Below, piece after piece: positions 1 through 13,300 of a DNA stretch of 64,000 nt; position 1 is the first letter of the stretch, and the number at the start of each line of letters is the position of its first letter. The notes beneath the pieces were generated by a model. The model was not told the origin of the DNA. It ran no database searches and was given only the letters and a program-made list of their open reading frames with translations. A program made the translations under genes and the position numbers. The DNA lies in NCBI GenBank assembly GCA_023053545.1, contig JAKZAN010000004.1:12189235-12253234 (forward strand). The letters run 5' to 3'. Source of the DNA: Lepidurus packardi. Its lineage: Eukaryota; Arthropoda; Branchiopoda; Notostraca; Triopsidae.

Positions 1-1200
1 AATTGGGTAAAAATCAGTACTATTAAGCGAGCAATTCATTTCATAATTAACAAATAAAGTAAGAAAATTATTAAAATCGTGAAAATAAGAAAATTAACCT
101 AGAAACTAAATAAACTAAGAATAAATCCAAAAGTAACCCTACCCAATTAAGTATAATTTATTTAATTAAAGAAAATTCCAGAAAATATCTAAAAAAATAA
201 TTCGGTGGTTAATAATTACCTACTTATGTTATTTTAAAAAATTAACTAAAAATTAACTTAAAAATTAAATTAACTACAAATAAATCCAAAAGTAACCTTA
301 CATAATAAACTATAATTTCTTTAATTAAAGAAAATTCCAGAAAATATAAAAAAAAATTCGGTGATTAATAATTACCTACTTATGTTATTTTAAAAAATTG
401 ACTAAAAATTAACTTAAAAATTAAATTAACTACAAATAAATCCAAAAGTAACCCTACATAATAAACTATAATTTCTTTAATTAAAGAAAATTCCAGAAAA
501 TATAAAAAAAAAATTCGGTGATTAATAATTACCTACTTATGTTATTTTAAAAAATTAACTAAAAATTAACTTAAAAACTAAATATACTAAGAATAAATCC
601 AAAAGTAACCCTACACAATTAACTATAATTTCTTTAATTAAAGAAAATTCCAGAAAATATCTAAAAAAATAATTCGGTGATTAATAATTACCTACTTATG
701 TTATTTTAAAAAATTAACTAAAAATTAACTTAAAAACTAAATTAACTAAAAAATAAATCCAAAAGTAACCCTACATAATAAACTATAATTTCTTTAATTA
801 AAGAAAATTCCAGAAAATATAAAAAAAAATAATTAGGTGATTAATAATGACCTACTTATGTTATTAAAAAAATTAACTAAAAATTAACCTAAAAACTAAA
901 TTAACTAAAAATTAACCTGAAAACTAAATTAACTAAGAATTAACCCAAAATTAACCCTACACAATTAATTATAATTTCTTTCATTAAAGAAAATTCGAGA
1001 AAATATCTAAAAAATTAATTCGGTGATTAATAATTACCTACTCATGTTATTAAAAAAATTAACTAAAAATGAACCTAAAAACTAAATTAACTAAAAATGA
1101 AGCTAAAAACTAAATTAACTAAGAATTAGCCCAAAATTAACCATCCATAATTAACAATAATTTCTATTAAAAAAATAAAGGAAATTTCAGAAATACCTCA
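1..1200. repeat. AT-rich satellite, about 158-bp unit, about 7 copies
   Basis: The segment is a head-to-tail array. The landmark CCAGAAAATAT recurs near 178, 334, 492, 650 and 811, a spacing of about 158 bp, together with the landmarks TTCGGTGATTAATAATTACC and TAACCCTAC. Copies decay toward 1200, where extra short TTAACTAAAAATTAAC repeats appear. The array probably continues left of the window. No coding potential is seen. Confidence 0.85.
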
Positions 1201-3540
1201 AGATTAAATTGAACTTTAAATCTAAAGTAAATTTAAACCACGCCTACGGGTACACAAGAAATAACAACAAATCCTGCGTTTAGAGAGAGTGAATCTTGTT
1301 GAACTTTTAAAAAGTCCCAAACACAACAGTCTCAAGAAAGTTGTGAGTCAGGTTTCGGGAAAGAAGGTCAAGGCGAAAACAACTGATGGATGAGAGCGAA
1401 AAACCAACGCAATAAAAGGCCAGAGAAAGAAACGAGAAAAGAAAAATTCCAGACAGACCATAACGCGCCATATGTGGACAACAATGTTAATTAAGCTGGT
1501 GAATTCACCAAATCTGGCCTCTCAAAATTATCTCCCTTATGACGTCACACATCTTCTCCACCAAAACCCGTCTCCCTTTTCATACGCTTCAACTTTTCTA
1601 GCTAAATGACCCATTTTCCTCCAGCTCCAACTCCCTTTTTAAACTTATTAAGTCAATTTCACCGAAATTAACATTCTAGCCCCGCCCTTCCAAAATTTCT
1701 GACAACTTTTGAAACCCTGGCTGAGTCACGTATGTGGAAGCTGTTGCTCGTCCCCGTCATTCGTACAATTAGCCACCGGAAAAGACGACAGGTGTGCCAG
1801 GACGCAACGAGCCACGAAATAATATTTCAAAAATGCCACGTTTTTAGCTCCACCCACTCATTCCAACCCCACTTCCCGTAATTCCAATCCCACAAACCAC
1901 TAACAAAATAAATACAAAATTCCTCTTAAAAACAAATACAAAAATACCCTCTTCAACGCCATTAGAAGGAAACTCCTAAGAAATGAAGCTGCAAGCCACG
2001 CCCTCTTTGTGTTAAACTCGCTCTCGGAAACTGGAGGAACGCAAAAGTACAATCTATGCCAATTTCCTCTCCCAAAAACGTGCTAGGTGCGAAACAATCG
2101 CCAAAGGGGCGGAGCTTAGCTGGTGTGAGCTTCCACGCGAGAGGTATCAATGTATGAATCCTCCTGCTAAAAGCGTCGATGACGTAAATCAGGTGCCCAT
2201 GTCTTCATTTCGCTCTTTCATGTGCTTTTCAACTTTTCAACTTGTTTTGTACTTTCAACGGAAAGAAAATCTGCAGAAATGGCTCAATTTGGCTCGAATT
2301 TCTGCTTTAACTTCAAGTGCAATCGAGAACGGTACAAACTCCAACAAAGGTGAGGCACATTTGGCATTTTGGCACAGCTGGAACATTTCGAGAACAAAAC
2401 ATACCGTAAACACGCGTCTTGAGGAACAGTTATTGCTGGGCTTACATAATCCGACTATTTGGGCTTAACATCTTCCATGTGTTAGCGTGTGCAGTCGAGC
2501 CACATGAAAAATTGACAGATTTTTCAAAAACTGATGCTGTGTGCACTCGGTACGCCGTTTCCAGGCAGACTGCCACGATTGCCAGAGAGAAAACGGAGCT
2601 CTTTGGGAGCTGCATAGTTTATTGACTGCGTGGGCTGCTAACGCAACTCGAAAAAGCTTATTTTCTATTCACCTTTTTTAGTTTATTTAATGAGGCTGGG
2701 GAGGGGGAGGTACTTCCTGGAAGTCCATTTCGGTGGGTGACCAGGTCAAAATATAAAGACACTAGTTTATTATTAACCTATAGAGCCCTTAAGCCATGAG
2801 AAAAATTTTTAGGAAATTTTTCTTCTCCAAAAGACCAATGATTAGGAGGAATTTAAATTGCAATTCAATTAAAACGGAATTTCCAACTCAAATTGAAATT
2901 TGAAACGAAAAGGTGAATTGCAAATTGAATTACCAGGGAGATCAATAACAGACAAATTATGGAATATTTTTCTTTTACTGTTTGGAAAAAGAAATGTATC
3001 TATTTTTTTTTTTTTTTTACCAAAGACACAAAAGACAAAAAAGACAAAAAAAGAACCAAAAACGGAGCGGATTTTAACTTGTATGACGTAAAATGATAAA
3101 AAGAGGTGCAATTTAGACAAAAAAGGGGTAAAGAAGGTATTAAGGTTATGTAAAGGGGGAGGGCGAGGCCGGAATGGGGGCTTGTAAGGGCCGAACGAGA
3201 GCATTATGGGTTCCTATGAAGGCCAAGGCCGGAAATAATGCCTGTAATAAAGCTTGGATGCGGGTGGCGACATACAAAGAGAGTAGAAAGAGCTCGGAAA
3301 GCTCTAGAGCGTCTTATATGGCGTTTCTGGGAGGTAGAAACCATAAGTCTGGCTAAGTTCTGGGCCAAAATCAATTTCTTGCACTCCAAACTTGGCACAC
3401 TTTTGGGACTTTTTGGGCGATTTTTTTTTTATTCAGAGATATTTGGCTTATAATAATAATAAGGAGTGAAGCGTATACGCTGCCCACGTGCTTTTCTTTA
3501 TATCTTAAGTAGCTTTTTAAATAATAATAATAGCGTACTA
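1201..3540. other. Gene-poor stretch, no supported gene
   Basis: Open frames of 60-110 codons occur on both strands (for example 2154-2468 plus and 2869-3204 minus), but none shows a recognisable domain, codon bias or credible splice sites. The stretch may be intron or 3' flank of the minus-strand gene whose last visible exon ends at 4788. I see poly-T and poly-A runs and nothing else I can name. Confidence 0.5.
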
Positions 3541-4155
3541 ATGTTAAGGGTATGAAGTCCTATTCGGGTACCAGTGAGGTACCGCGCGCAATGAGGCACA
3601 AGCCGGAGTAACCCGACAAGTCCCGTTTAGAAGAAACCTTCGCTCGCTGGTATTTTCATCCTTCGTTATTGCGACGGGTTACCGTACAGCAGGCCGAAGT
3701 AACGCTACGCGTCCCGTGTAGAAGGCACCTGCGCTCGCTTTTATTTCGAATGTTCTTTATTGCGCCGTAGGGCTGCGGGTACGGTACGGTACGGTGCAGC
3801 AGGCCGAAGTAACGCTACGCGTCCCGTGTAGAAGAAACCTTCGCTCGCTTTTTTTTCGAATATTCTTTATTGCGCCGTAGGGCTGCGGGTACGGTAAGGT
3901 ACGATACAGCAGACCGAAGTAACGCTACGCGTCCCGTGTAGATGAAACCTGCGCTCGCTTTTATTTCGAATATTCTTTATTGCGCCGTAGGGCTGCGGGT
4001 ACGGTAAGGTACGATACAGCAGGCCGAAGTAACGCTACGCGTCCCGTGTAGAAGAAACCTTCGCTCGCTTTTTTTTCGAATATTCTTTATTGCGCCGTAG
4101 GGCTGCGGGTACGGTACGGTACGGTGCAGCAGGCCGAAGTAACGCTACGAGTTGG
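3541..4155. repeat. 110-bp GC-rich minisatellite with hairpin core
   Basis: The motif GCAGGCCGAAGTAACGCTAC starts at 3689, 3799, 3909 (one change), 4019 and 4129, an exact 110-bp period; a diverged copy lies near 3600. Each unit also carries TTCGAATATTCTTTATTGCG and a run of ACGGTACGGT. The core is the reverse complement of the hairpin module that recurs at 37.5, 39.1, 42.5, 44.4 and 45.6-45.8 kb, so this array belongs to a dispersed family. Confidence 0.85.
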
Positions 4156-4787
4156 GGACTAAACCTTAGGGCCAACAACGGCAGCTTTGGTGCTGGACCT
4201 GACATGTCATCGACATTCTAATTCATTTTATCTTTTGCAACATACTGCAAAATTAAAAATTCGCGTCTTACAGAACTTGGATTGCTGGATATTACTGTTC
4301 GAAGCTTTTTAAACATGGTTTACATTAACTTTAACGAGCAATAACTCACGAAATAAATATTTCAATCCATTTAAAATGCGATTTTAAACTGTCTTTCGCC
4401 CCATTTCGCACATTTCTATAATACTTCGTTATTCTCAAAAACGCTTATACCCATTTCAAGCAGATGCATATCTACACTACTGTCGAAATTCCCCAAAACA
4501 ATAAAACCCACCAAAACCGTTTTTCCTCATTTAAAATCCTATTAAAAAAAAATAAATTATTTTTTGATTTTCATTTGCAAATGATTTTGATTTTGCAAAT
4601 TTCCGGCTCACATGATGAGCAAAAACAGACAGCTTTATCCAAAAGACACATGTCCCCTACTTTACTGTCAGAAGCATTTCCTTGCTTCCCCAAAATTTCC
4701 TCGAAAAAAAAAATCAAATCACCGGACAACTGTCCGTCGAAAACACTAAAAGCGAGAACAAAAAGCCGTCTAAAAAATTCCACTTAC

Positions 4788-5790
4788 CAATAGAACAACT
4801 GGATTCTTCTCTCGTCGTGCTCGACACTTGCTCTTCTGTATGGGCTCGGTTCAGGTTCGATTTCCGTTTGGTGCTTTTGTCCTTTTCTCGTAATCTCGCT
4901 GCATCCGGACGCAGAATCACTTCTTCTCCCCCTCCTTCGCTCTTTCCTCCCACATCCGAGGACAATGCAGGTGGCTAGAAATGAAAAAGCAACAAAATAA
5001 CACACCAACTCCGTTAGCTCCTCCTTCTTCCCTTTAAGCTCCATCAAGGCGAGGACAACGACAAGAAAAACGCATAAATTAAGTACCGTAATTCTCCGTT
5101 CTTTGATATCCGAGGACTGGGGCGAGTCCAAGGACGTTTTGCGCCCTCTAGCACTCCCCATTTCCCCCACTGATCTCTTCCTAAAGCTTTCTCTCTTCTG
5201 TCCATCTACGAAACAAGAAGAAAAAACCCGAAATTAAGACCTTTTACTAGTAAAATCATGTTTTTTTAATGTTTCTTTACCGTTTTTAGTCTCTTGCGGG
5301 GAAATAGACGGGTTTTGCGTGCCAATAGCTGCGGCGGCTCGGAGTCTGGAGGCTCGATTGGGCCGTACGAGGCCTCCTAAGGCGATTTCCTCTGAACTCT
5401 CCCGTTTTATGAAACGTTTCACGCCTCCGGCGACCGGCGAAGGCGATTTGGGGGCGCGGATCACGTTGTTCGGGGCCGAATCGCCCAAAGCGACGTGATT
5501 CTTCTCCACTGACCCGTTTTTGGCGGCCAGGCGCGTGCGACTAGGTTTCAGACGGTCGTGAGACTCGAGATTGTCATCGGAAGACGAGAAATTGTCAAAG
5601 TTCTTTTGGGCTAAGGATGCTTGGATTTGGCGACGTCGTTCTTCTTTGATCTTGGCGATTCGCTCGGATCGTTGGGTACTGTTAGGGTCCTCTTCACTCA
5701 TACTGCTGGACACTCGCGAGACACTACGTGAACCAACATCAAAAAGATATGTCCTTTCATTAGTTCATCATAATTGGAATACATTAAAAC

Positions 5791-5821
<31 letters not shown>

Positions 5822-8218
5822 TAAAAAAAAATTAAATAAAAATATAAAAAAAAATTGAATTAAGTATAGAAAATAAAAGGTTAAGAATTTCAAAACAAAA
5901 AGAAAGAGGCGGAAAATAAGGGGAATTCCAAAGGAAAAGCCATGCGAAGCGGACCACCAACGGATAGGCCACGCCCACGTCACTTTTTTGGGGGTTTTTT
6001 TTTTCGGCTTACCTGTTTGTGACGGAAACTTTGCGTGGATTTTCACGAGTCTGGCTTAGGCTGTCAGCGTCCTCGTTTTTTGCATGAGCTAAAGGTAGAA
6101 AAAAGGAGGATTTTTTTTTCTTTGGTGCATACAATACTCGAAAAACATTCACACTACTCAACTTCCATTTTTCCAATTTATTCCTTCATTTATTTAATTC
6201 TTTACAAATTTCTTAGATTTGTGTCACGTTTTTTTAAAAGAAACTAGTAACCTGCATGAGGCATTCGTAATGCGCTGCGTATTTAAAAATACTTAACCTA
6301 TTCTACTCGAATTGTTTTCCCTTTGGCTTTTTATTTGATGTTGTTGTTGTTGGACTGTTCTTAGGCAAAACTGTGCCATCTAGCGGGCACATTATCGACT
6401 ATTTCTGACCATTTTTATTTGATGTTGTTGGACTGTTTTTAGGCAAAACTGTGCCATCTAGCGGGCACATTATCCACTATTTCTGACCATTTTATATGAT
6501 GTGGGTTTTTGCAAGAAATTTCCATGTAGTTTTAGTCTCGCTCGATAGATGGCAGAGCAAACAGTAGGTCATTTCAAGGGCAGGTGATGCCTCAGGACTT
6601 TTCCTCGTAACTCCTTTACCTTTCGACTAAGAAAACTGAGCAAGACATATTCTTAAAAAGGATCTTAATTAGAATCCAAGGGAAGGGGAATGAATTAATA
6701 CCCGGTTATGTTTTTGTACATGTTCTTGCAGAAACTAATAACTTGGCAGAAACTAATAACTTGTAAGAGGCATTCGAAATGAGCTAAATATTAAAAAAAA
6801 TTCCACCTACATTAGCTTCATTTCTCCCTTGTTTATTTTATTTTTGCTTTAATTAAGAATTCTCAAAAGATTTTTTTTTAGCTTTTTTATACATTACTTC
6901 ACATTCAAAATGCTTTAGCAAAATTCTGTTGTCTACAAGAAAGAATTGTCCGAAATGGGTTCGCAAAACTTTCAAGAAGTTCACTTTAAAAAATAAAAAA
7001 ATACATCTAAAAATAAAGGAAGTTCCCCTAGAAACCTTCAGATGATACTTTCATTTTGTCTACAAGAAAGAATTGTCCGAAATGCGTTCGCAAAACTTTC
7101 AAGAAGTTCACTTTAAAAAATCTAAAAATAAAGGAAGTTCCCCTAGAAACCTTCAGATGATACTTTCATCTTGTATAATTATTTTTCTCGCTACGCTAAC
7201 GAACCATGAAAAAAAAAAATCTCTTTTGTTGCGACACTTCCTTTTGAATCTTCTTGGAGAAAACTCCCATTATGCAAATGCGTTATTAAAGCGACAGCAG
7301 TCTCGCTCATATTATGGGCGTGCTGAACTTAATCCTCGTAAGTACCCCAAAAACGTTGAAAAATAACTTTCCACTTGCATTCCATGCCAATGTTACCAAA
7401 CAACAAGGATCAACGACGTGCCTGTCCAACTTATTATTCACTCGGAAACTCTTCAAACGATAAACATCCATAAGCAGTACCCAGCACTCCTTTTTCCACC
7501 CAAATTAAAACCTAGAAAGTCTCTACAAATGACTTTCGCAGTCCTCTACTACCCCCAATATTAAAATCCGTTCTAAATTCGAAAAGCCATTCACTTCCAA
7601 TTACAGAAGGTTAATATCCAATTCATATGAATTAAAAGTATAAACAGAATACATTGAATAAATTGAATAAAAAGACTAAATAGAGACAAAATAAATGTAA
7701 AAAAAATTCAAGAATACTAAGATAAACGAAACGAAATCAAATCCCCAAACTCACCATTCACTGTCTCCAAACGGGGGATTTTATCCGGACTTTGGCTACT
7801 CCTCCCTATAACAGACAAAAAAAACACCATACATGATGTGATAAACGCTGGCTTTTGATAAACGGTCTTAAGATTTCGCTAAAAAGGACACTTTTGCACG
7901 CTAATCTAATCAAGTTATCAGCCAGCACGTGTCCCAGGCACTGTTTTGAAGTGATAAACCTGAAATCGTCCCACTTCACACCTGTTTGAGGTACTGGGAG
8001 TGGAGTGTTGAGGCAATTAGTTCACAGGTGCAGGGTTCTGGTCCACTAAACGACACTAACGAACGTCAAGAGTCCCGAGTGTGGCCACCATTGAGCATTT
8101 TGGGCTCGTTTCGAGCAGCTGAGCGTTGGTGAGACACTACTTAGCCCGTTTTTCCTCTTCAGACGAGTTTTCTGCTCTTTTTCTTTTCCTAAGTCCTTCA
8201 CTCGCCAACGTTCCAGAG
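4788..8218 (-). CDS. Internal exons of a supervillin-like gene, partial
   Basis: Six minus-strand exons join in frame: 8218-8141, 7805-7755, 6088-6013, 5723-5281, 5205-5087 and 4974-4788. All phases match, and acceptors such as TTTTTTCTACCTTTAG and donors such as GTAAGC and GTGAGT are good; the first exon is the weakest (donor GTAGTG). The protein is highly charged and Ser-rich, with no globular domain visible. The segment RSERIAKIKEERRRQ resembles the ERIA(R/K)xKxERRRQL repeats in the N-terminal half of supervillin, the actin- and myosin-binding villin relative at the membrane cortex. That match is from memory and is the only basis for the name. The chain is open at both ends: the last exon ends in phase 1, so more exons lie to the left. 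Intron 5280-5206 is short and the others vary. Another disordered cytoskeletal or nuclear protein remains possible. Confidence 0.5.
5701..5701 (-). other. Possible internal start codon
   Basis: An ATG at 5701-5699 within the 5723-5281 exon begins MSEEDPNSTQRSERIAK. It could serve as the start of a short isoform, but the exon reads open upstream to a good acceptor (CACGTAG), so I treat it as internal. Confidence 0.25.
6241..6830. repeat. Dispersed repeat, copy 1, with internal duplication
   Basis: A block at about 6310-6700 matches 9570-9950 (shared GTTGGACTGTTTTTAG, GTGCCATCTA, GATGGCAGAGCAAAC, CTTTTCCTCGTAACTCC). Within this copy a roughly 71-bp piece is tandemly doubled (6349-6415 and 6421-6487). 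The flanks are themselves similar (6241-6300 and 6751-6810, GAGGCATTCG landmark), as if the element had landed in, or carries, a direct repeat. No coding capacity; it may be a MITE or SINE, but no terminal inverted repeat or tRNA-like box was found. Confidence 0.6.
6931..7172. repeat. Tandem duplication, about 128-bp unit
   Basis: The landmark CTACAAGAAAGAATTGTCCG occurs near 6933 and again 128 bp on, each followed by the same downstream text ending in ACCTTCAGATGATACTTTCA. Two near-identical copies, non-coding. Confidence 0.85.
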
Positions 8219-8455
8219 CTGGAAAAGTTGCTTTGGAACGACGCCAAGGAATTCTACGATTACTCCTCAAGTGCTCTGCATCGTATATCTTTTTTTCTTA
8301 AGGAGTCTCCGTTTTGAAAGGAGGAAACACTTTGGATGAATAATTTTTCGCTGAATAACAAATCGCTCGATGGGCGGATACCTTGATTTCGATGATCAAG
8401 CGGCAAGGCCGGACTTGAAGCTTGAATGAAGTCTTAAAAGTGGGTCAAATTCAAC

Positions 8456-8782
8456 TTGAGCGAGACGAAGCTTTTGACAAGTTTCGATTTGCTCTTTCCA
8501 AAGCGAAAAACATGCTTCAAAACTTCTGGGGAAATTGTAGTGAATTTTGCTGCCCCTGAGAAGGAAATTTATAATTTTAAGAGAATGAATTTAAGGAGCT
8601 TGCTACGTAATGGGCGATGGCGACAACGATGGGATGCCAGAGCTAATAACTCAACCTCTTCACTGGATTCAAAGCTATCGGACTTGTGTGAGCGTCTTTG
8701 GCTTCGTTTTCTCCGCAGTTCTCTTCGCCTTCCAATCTCGGGGAGGCATTATCTTACAGAACCCCCGTTTTCCAAGGCGTGA
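8456..8782 (-). other. Doubtful exon region
   Basis: The minus strand is open in two frames over about 8640-8770, one reading RRKRSQRRSHKSDSFESSEE, which looks like the low-complexity exons of the gene to the left. I could not find a clean acceptor and donor pair in phase, so no exon is called. Confidence 0.15.
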
Positions 8783-9569
8783 GCGTTAAAGGACCGGAAA
8801 TTTGGTTTGCCAACTTTTGACTGATAACAACTCCCAAACCAACAAATCAACCTTCCATAGAACCGTGAAAACCATTTCTATTCCCAAGACATGAACGCAT
8901 GTTGCTTCCTTCAAATGTCACCTCTACGGGCGTCGAAACCTGGAACTAATTAACCAGTGCACAACCTAACTTAAGCTCATTGCAAGCCAAAGCGGTTCTT
9001 ATCATTAGGAAGACTGATTTGGAAGGAATACATAAATCAAAACTGAAGCTTTAGTTACCATCAGGAGGTCGGTTTTTACACTTTCTTTTCACAAATTATG
9101 TGGTTATGACGCCACATGTTTATCGCAGCACACGGAAATAATTTTCAGAAGTTTTAAACAGTGTTTCAGGGCATAATTAGGACGAAAATTAGCATACTCC
9201 TGCTCCGTACGCTATTTTCATTCGAACATTCAAGGGACGCTGGTTAGGAACCGAACGTTTGGCGTGGGGGCGGGCCAAGTTACTGAGCTGCGAATGGACT
9301 ACAGAGGGCAAAGGAAAGCTGAAGGCGATAACGTGTCGCAATGACAGTGATCGCCTTACAATAAACAACGACCACAGAGAAGCGAACTGCTGGCTAGGAC
9401 ACAAAGTTCCCAATACGATTCATTCACTAAAGCTACCGACGCTTCTGGTCATGTCAGGAGAGACTTGTTGCATTACTCCGGCCAGCCTTGGCAAAGCACG
9501 CGACGCAAGAATGAATAACAAATACTAGCTAATATGTCGAAAAAAAGGGGAGAAAAGGCAAGGTAGTTT

Positions 9570-9955
9570 TATTCTGTTGTTGGACTGTTTTTAGTCAAAA
9601 CTGTGCCATCTAACGGACACATTATCGACTACTTCAATCCATTTAATATTTCTGATTTTTTTTTATAAAGATTATTTCTGCAACAAGCTTTCTATTGATC
9701 TTATTATTGGTCTTGATCTTTCTATTGATCTTACTTAGTTTTATTCTTGCTGGCTACATGGTAGAACATTTAGTTTTAGCCTTGCTCACCAGATGGCAGA
9801 GCAAACTGTAGGTCAGTTCAAGGTTAGCTGCTTTCTCGCGACTTTTCCTCGTAACTCCTCTACCTTTCGACCGAGAAAATTGAGCAAAATATATTCGTAA
9901 ACCGGGTTAAATTAGGAGCCAAGGAAGTAAACTAATTAATTCTCGGTATAAAAAA
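9570..9955. repeat. Dispersed repeat, copy 2
   Basis: Second copy of the element at 6310-6700. It has a single copy of the piece that is doubled there. Identity is clearly lower than in the gene-cluster duplications, so this is an older repeat. Confidence 0.6.
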
Positions 9956-10371
9956 GTCGCCTGAATAATTCAATTCGCATAAGCAAATACCAGCCACAGA
10001 TCCCACTTAACTTTCTAACGCAGATTCTACAAAACGTACACTTTTCTCCCAACAATGTCTACCACAATCAACTGTCGAACTACGACTGACCAAACTCATA
10101 AAACCTTCCAACATTTCCCCACAAAAAAAAATCCGAGAACCATATGTCCTCCCCCTTTCTGTTCCACTAATTGCCCACAATTCTCACGACCACACTCGCC
10201 TTCCAAAATAATATATACTTTATTCCAATGGCACTCGAATAACCAAACCCCCAAAAATCGTTGTTTTTTCTTAGTAACATACAGGAAAACACAGTTAACC
10301 GTAACTCATGGCACCGAAACCTCGTTTTCTTTAAAAAAAAACTATATAAAATAAGTGACTATGAATGATTT
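9956..10371. other. 3' flank of the large exon, no gene seen
   Basis: AT-rich DNA just after the stop of the minus-strand large exon. It probably includes the 3' untranslated region. A 99-codon plus-strand frame at 10055-10354 has no recognisable content. Confidence 0.4.
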
Positions 10372-13300
10372 TCACACCAATTCGAAGAAAATGGCCGCCA
10401 TTGCTAAAACAGCCAACAATAAATGGGTTGCAGTGCCCCAATCTAACCCTACTAAGAACGTAAAACAAGCCAACAAACAACATGAGGCAAGCACATCCGC
10501 CAGAAAATCGTTAGTGCGAACACGCTTTAGCTTCACCCCACGCATACCTTTAGACGGTATCGCTAGATGGCCTCCACTGTCTCCCACGCGTTCGTTTTGA
10601 TTCGCCTCAACCACGTGGCGCTTGTTTATCCCAAGGATTTGCTGTATCTCTTGGCCGCCACAGGACATGTCGCTGGTATCAGAGCTGCAGGGTGAGGGCA
10701 TGCGCGGTTTGAAGACCGGCGCTTGTCCCGTCGAAGGTTCGAGCGGTAACGGACGGATTTCTTTACCTTCCGGACGCGAATGGGGTTTCCGCCAAGGGAC
10801 GGCGCGATTTACGGCTGAATCTGCCCCCGGTAATGCGTTCGACGTGGCGGTTAGGTCCGCAATGAGGTGATCTAGCTTCTGACTGGCTTCGCACATGAAA
10901 AACTCGTCGACTTGAGAGGTTCCGGAGGGGTGGTCGCTGTTAAGCTGCTGCAGATCTGGGTTCGACCGGGACAAGAGGGCGGATTTGGGGAACAGCGCCG
11001 CTAACGCTGGGGTCCGAGTCTGGGAATCCGCCACAAGGGTTTCGGTGCTCGTTCCGGAGGGGTTTTCGTTCAGACGAGCTCGTTCTACCCAACTGAGGCC
11101 GGAGGAAGTTTCGTCCTGCGAACAGTGAAGGCCGTTCCAGCGACGCCACTCGTTACGGTGTTTGACGGCCCGTGGCGTCTTCCCCTGACTCACGGGATTG
11201 GCGCTACTCCCTGCCTTCTCCCCTACCGATTTCACGTTGCTTACCTCGTCCAGGTTGGTCAAGGATTGTGCTTTGTCCACGGCGTGCTCAAAACCTTCGT
11301 CCTGGAGCTGTTCAAAGTCAGGTTCGTCCCCCCCACCCGGTTTCATGGACTCTTTCTTGATCAAGAAGGCTATGTTCGCGGACAAGGATCGCACCGCTCG
11401 CCGTTTACGCAAAGTCATGGTGGAATTACCTGGTTGTCCATTCCCGGCCGCTTCTAGTAACTCGTCTAGTTGATCCATGTTGACGCCATTCGGCGGACTG
11501 CCGCCCGGTTGACCTAGCACTGGGTTTAGCCCCGAATCCTTCCGTAAGTTACGGTACGCTAGATCGTCTTTCACGAGATCGTGGTGTTTCATGGCTCGAA
11601 AAGAGGACCGGTAGCGATCCGTGGGCACGGCGTGAAGGTAGTCACTCGTGGCGGCCGCGGTTACGGGTCCTAAGGGTATTCCGAACGGAGGCTGCGGATC
11701 AATGATCCTCACCGAGTTGGCTTGCTTGACTGACCGGTTTACCAGGTCGTCTTGGACAATATCAGGTTCATCCGGGAATCGGACGTCCTCCTTGGGTCCG
11801 CTACCACTGGACGGAGTGGGCGTAACCGACGGGGAGACCAGGAGGTACGAACCGGTTAGCGCTAGCGCGGAGCTCAGGTCTGGTTGCGCATGATCACGAC
11901 GCTGTAGTCGTCGTAGCGCCATGTCGTCCGCTACTTTATCTGGGACGCCGGACCTCCGTAGCGAAGGAGCCCGTACGCGATTGCGTTGGTTGGGCGAAAT
12001 GATGGACTCGAACGACCCCGAAATGCTCCAGTTGTTAAGGGTATCCAGGTCCGAGTTCACCCCGTTTGGGGTCAAGAACTCGGCCCCGGAACCCGACCCT
12101 GAACTTACCGACCCTACGCTGGTCCTCGCCTGCAATTGGTGGACAGTCGGTAAATCCCGGCGTTCGGCCCGATCCAACAAGTCTTCGTCGCTCAGCCGCA
12201 AACTCTGGTAGATGGCTTCGAGTTCGCTGATCGCCTCCTCTAAGTTGGCGTTCCCGGTGGGTTTCATCTGGACCAGGTCTCTGACGTGGCCACCGCTGAC
12301 AGGTTCGGCCAGTTTCCGGACTCGTGGAAGGAGCGGCGGGGATTCACACACGCTCGGCAAGTTTCTGGGACTGAACAATCGACTCTGAGCTGTCTGAACC
12401 ATCGGATCTTTGTGTATGACTGGACTGGGAGCTAAATCGGACAGCGCTGGACTACTTAAAGAGCTCAAGGACTCGGCTGTTCCCAGCAAGAGTGGCGTTA
12501 AGGTGTTCCGTGGCGGTAACCACGGCTTACTATTGGGAAGCACACTGTCCGAGCGGTGAACTTGATGCAGTTCCCGCTCGCGACTCTTCCAGAAAGCGGA
12601 CGCGCTCCTCCGAACCGGCTCGTTGCTCTGGCGTGTCGGTAACGGCGGCGTCTCGCCGCTCTTGCTGGGAACGGGGATTAACGGAGGGACTCCGGCCGGC
12701 GACCGAGGGAAACTGAGCTCAAGTTCGGACGCCGAGCGAGCTGATCCGCCGTTCGCTCGCTTCGGGAACAATTGCGGTGGGCTTCGGTCGAGGAGGATGT
12801 GGCCTTCCTGATCCACGTTATGGTAATCTCGCTGCATCTCGCCGAAGGAGTAAGACGTGGGTCGTTCCGCCATTTGGAGGAGGTAGGAACGCTGATTCGG
12901 GTTCCGGGGAGGAGGTAAAGGAGGACTAGGACCACTTCTCGGCGCCAGTTTCTTAACGACCGCGGTACTGTCCTCGGCATTCAGAACTGGCGACGCTGAG
13001 GACAGGTTTCGTTTCGCAGTGGGTACCACACCGCCGTTACTTTTGACCATGGGACTCGGGAGTACCGGTAAGCGGACATGGAAAACTGGGTTTAGATGAT
13101 GGCTACTCCCGTCGCGGGAGTCGTGGTTATACGACAGGGCATTACGGGACAAGGCCGGACTAGGCGGAACGCTCGACTGGGACGAGGACGCTTTGCGTAA
13201 CACGACCGGTGATTCGAACTCGCTCGTTTCTTGGTAGACTACCGTGGCCGCCCACTTCGGGCCGGCCGACTGCGGCGGTTTCTTCACCGCCGCCGGGGAC

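Noticed and set aside
2154-2625. Two overlapping plus-strand frames of 104 and 68 codons
   Set aside because: No recognisable domain, no splice sites and ordinary chance length.
5792-6046. A minus-strand frame reading KIHAKFPSQTG into the poly-T intron
   Set aside because: The other frame of the same exon (HAKNEDADSLSQTREN) fits splice phases on both sides; this one meets a stop just upstream and runs into intron.
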